Part shown: in pieces, positions 5,696-6,241 of the stretch | Layout: each line of letters opens with the position of its first letter | Position numbering within the stretch: the first letter of the stretch is position 1 | Assembly: GCA_015491275.1 (NCBI GenBank) | Contig: WFWF01000101.1 | Span: 1 to 6,241, forward strand | Reading direction: 5' to 3' | Source: Aquificales bacterium | Lineage (GTDB): Bacteria; Aquificota; Aquificia; Aquificales; Aquificaceae | Length of the DNA stretch: 6,241 nucleotides | The notes under the pieces: model-generated | What the model saw: only the letters and a program-made list of their open reading frames with translations | The model's database searches: none | Told to the model about the DNA's origin: nothing | Made by a program: the position numbers and the translations under genes

Positions 5696-6055
5696 ATGAA
5701 CGAGTGCATCTTCTGTAAGATAATAGCAAGGGAGATACCTTCCGAAAAGGTATATGAAGATGAAACAGTTTATGCGTTTAAAGATATAAATCCTGTTGCT
5801 CCCGTTCATATCCTAATAATTCCCAAAAAGCACATAATGGGCATACAAACTATTGATGACAGAGATAGTGCCCTCATAGGTCACATGTTTGTTGTGGCAA
5901 GGAAAATAGCAGAAAAAATGGGAATAGCACCTGATGAAAATCTTAACAAGGGTTACAGGCTTGTCTTCAATGTAGGAAGGGATGCGGGTCAGAGTGTGTT
6001 TCACCTACACTTACACCTTATAGGCGGAAGATCTATGAGCTGGCCCCCCGGATAG
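5696..6055 (+). CDS. HIT-family (HINT-type) nucleotide hydrolase
   Basis: A 119-aa member of the histidine triad family. Bacterial HINT-type members usually hydrolyse nucleoside phosphoramidates or related adenylyl compounds; the substrate here is not known. The protein is full length. It has CIFCKII (4-10, a Cys-x2-Cys seen in many HINTs), the DINPVAPVHILIIPKKH block (30-46), and the catalytic triad motif QSVFHLHLHLIGGR, with His103, His105 and His107 as the alternating histidines; the C-terminal WPPG is also typical. A GTG at 5693 would add one residue, but ATG 5696 gives the normal start MNECIFC. No Shine-Dalgarno sequence is present, and the promoter is placed for a leaderless message. 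ribF begins 3 nt after the stop, so the two form an operon. Confidence 0.93.
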   Translation: MNECIFCKIIAREIPSEKVYEDETVYAFKDINPVAPVHILIIPKKHIMGIQTIDDRDSALIGHMFVVARKIAEKMGIAPDENLNKGYRLVFNVGRDAGQSVFHLHLHLIGGRSMSWPPG

Positions 6056-6058
6056 TTT

Positions 6059-6241
6059 ATGGAAACCTTCCTATTAACATCCCTTAAATGCTCAAATCCC
6101 TTCGGCAGTAGGCTACCTTGCATAGAGAGTCTCAGCGAAAGTACTGCAATCACGGTAGGAAATTTTGATGGTTTTCACAAGGGTCATAGATTTTTGATCA
6201 GAAAACTAGGTGAGGAAGCTAAAAAGAGGAATCTAAAAACC
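6059..6241 (+). CDS. ribF: Riboflavin kinase/FAD synthetase RibF, N-terminal part (cut by window edge)
   Basis: Only the first 61 codons lie in the window, and the frame is open to the end. RibF converts riboflavin to FMN and then FAD. The visible part holds the start of the FAD synthetase (nucleotidyltransferase) domain, with the signature TVGNFDGFHKGH (32-43). The GNFDG core and the HxGH-type motif (H40-x-x-H43) are the nucleotide-binding elements expected at this point in RibF. The downstream riboflavin kinase domain lies outside, so bifunctionality is inferred from the family. ATG 6059 starts 3 nt after the HIT stop, without a clear ribosome site, which suggests coupling to translation of the HIT gene. 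The length before the motif (31 residues) is normal to slightly long. Confidence 0.88.
   Translation, partial: METFLLTSLKCSNPFGSRLPCIESLSESTAITVGNFDGFHKGHRFLIRKLGEEAKKRNLKT

Noticed and set aside
5691..5696. ATG-TGA start-stop pair just before the HIT start, as a minimal regulatory open frame
   Set aside because: The predicted transcript start lies within or after it, so it is probably not even transcribed.
5813..6004. Minus-strand frame antisense to the HIT gene
   Set aside because: It overlaps the conserved HIT motifs and has no independent support.

Overview
The window looks like ordinary chromosomal DNA from a thermophilic bacterium, most likely of the family Aquificaceae (Aquifex/Hydrogenobacter type). 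This placement rests on the DnaK sequence, which resembles Aquifex DnaK as I remember it. It also rests on the heavy use of AGG/AGA and ATA codons, the proteins rich in Glu, Lys, Arg and Ile, and the scattering of housekeeping genes in short unrelated operons. No database search was possible, so the placement is an inference.

Layout from left to right. (1) Bases 1-477 hold the 3' part of an unrecognised, cysteine-rich and probably exported protein with an internal duplication. It ends in a clear intrinsic terminator (492-514). (2) dnaK (516-2402, minus) stands alone, without grpE or dnaJ beside it, behind a strong ribosome binding site. (3) A compact divergent promoter region (2403-2514) separates dnaK from a small alpha/beta hydrolase gene (2515-3210, plus). 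(4) A minus-strand cluster follows: purN (4437-5084), htpX (3516-4385) and a [2Fe-2S] ferredoxin gene (3207-3503), transcribed in that order. The ferredoxin stop overlaps the hydrolase stop tail to tail. (5) Only 23 bp separate the purN start from a divergent SAM-dependent methyltransferase gene (5108-5671, plus). (6) A HIT-family gene (5696-6055, plus) has a very good promoter placed almost on its start codon, and is followed after 3 nt by the 5' end of ribF (6059-6241, cut by the window edge).

Functionally this is a mix: protein quality control (DnaK chaperone, HtpX membrane protease), purine synthesis (PurN), flavin cofactor synthesis (RibF), nucleotide hydrolysis (HIT), electron transfer (ferredoxin), and two enzymes of unknown substrate. 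No phage, transposon, CRISPR, tRNA or rRNA was seen, and no stretch over 300 bases lacks a gene.

Five start codons were set against the longest possible frame or checked closely. For dnaK and htpX, the longest frame begins inside the Shine-Dalgarno sequence, so the ATG just downstream was chosen. The methyltransferase and HIT starts were also moved to ATG. purN can only start at GTG. I do not see a previously undescribed multi-gene system. The points most worth a second look are the duplicated cysteine-rich protein at the left edge, the apparently leaderless starts of HIT, purN and the methyltransferase, and the palindromes in the dnaK/hydrolase intergenic region.
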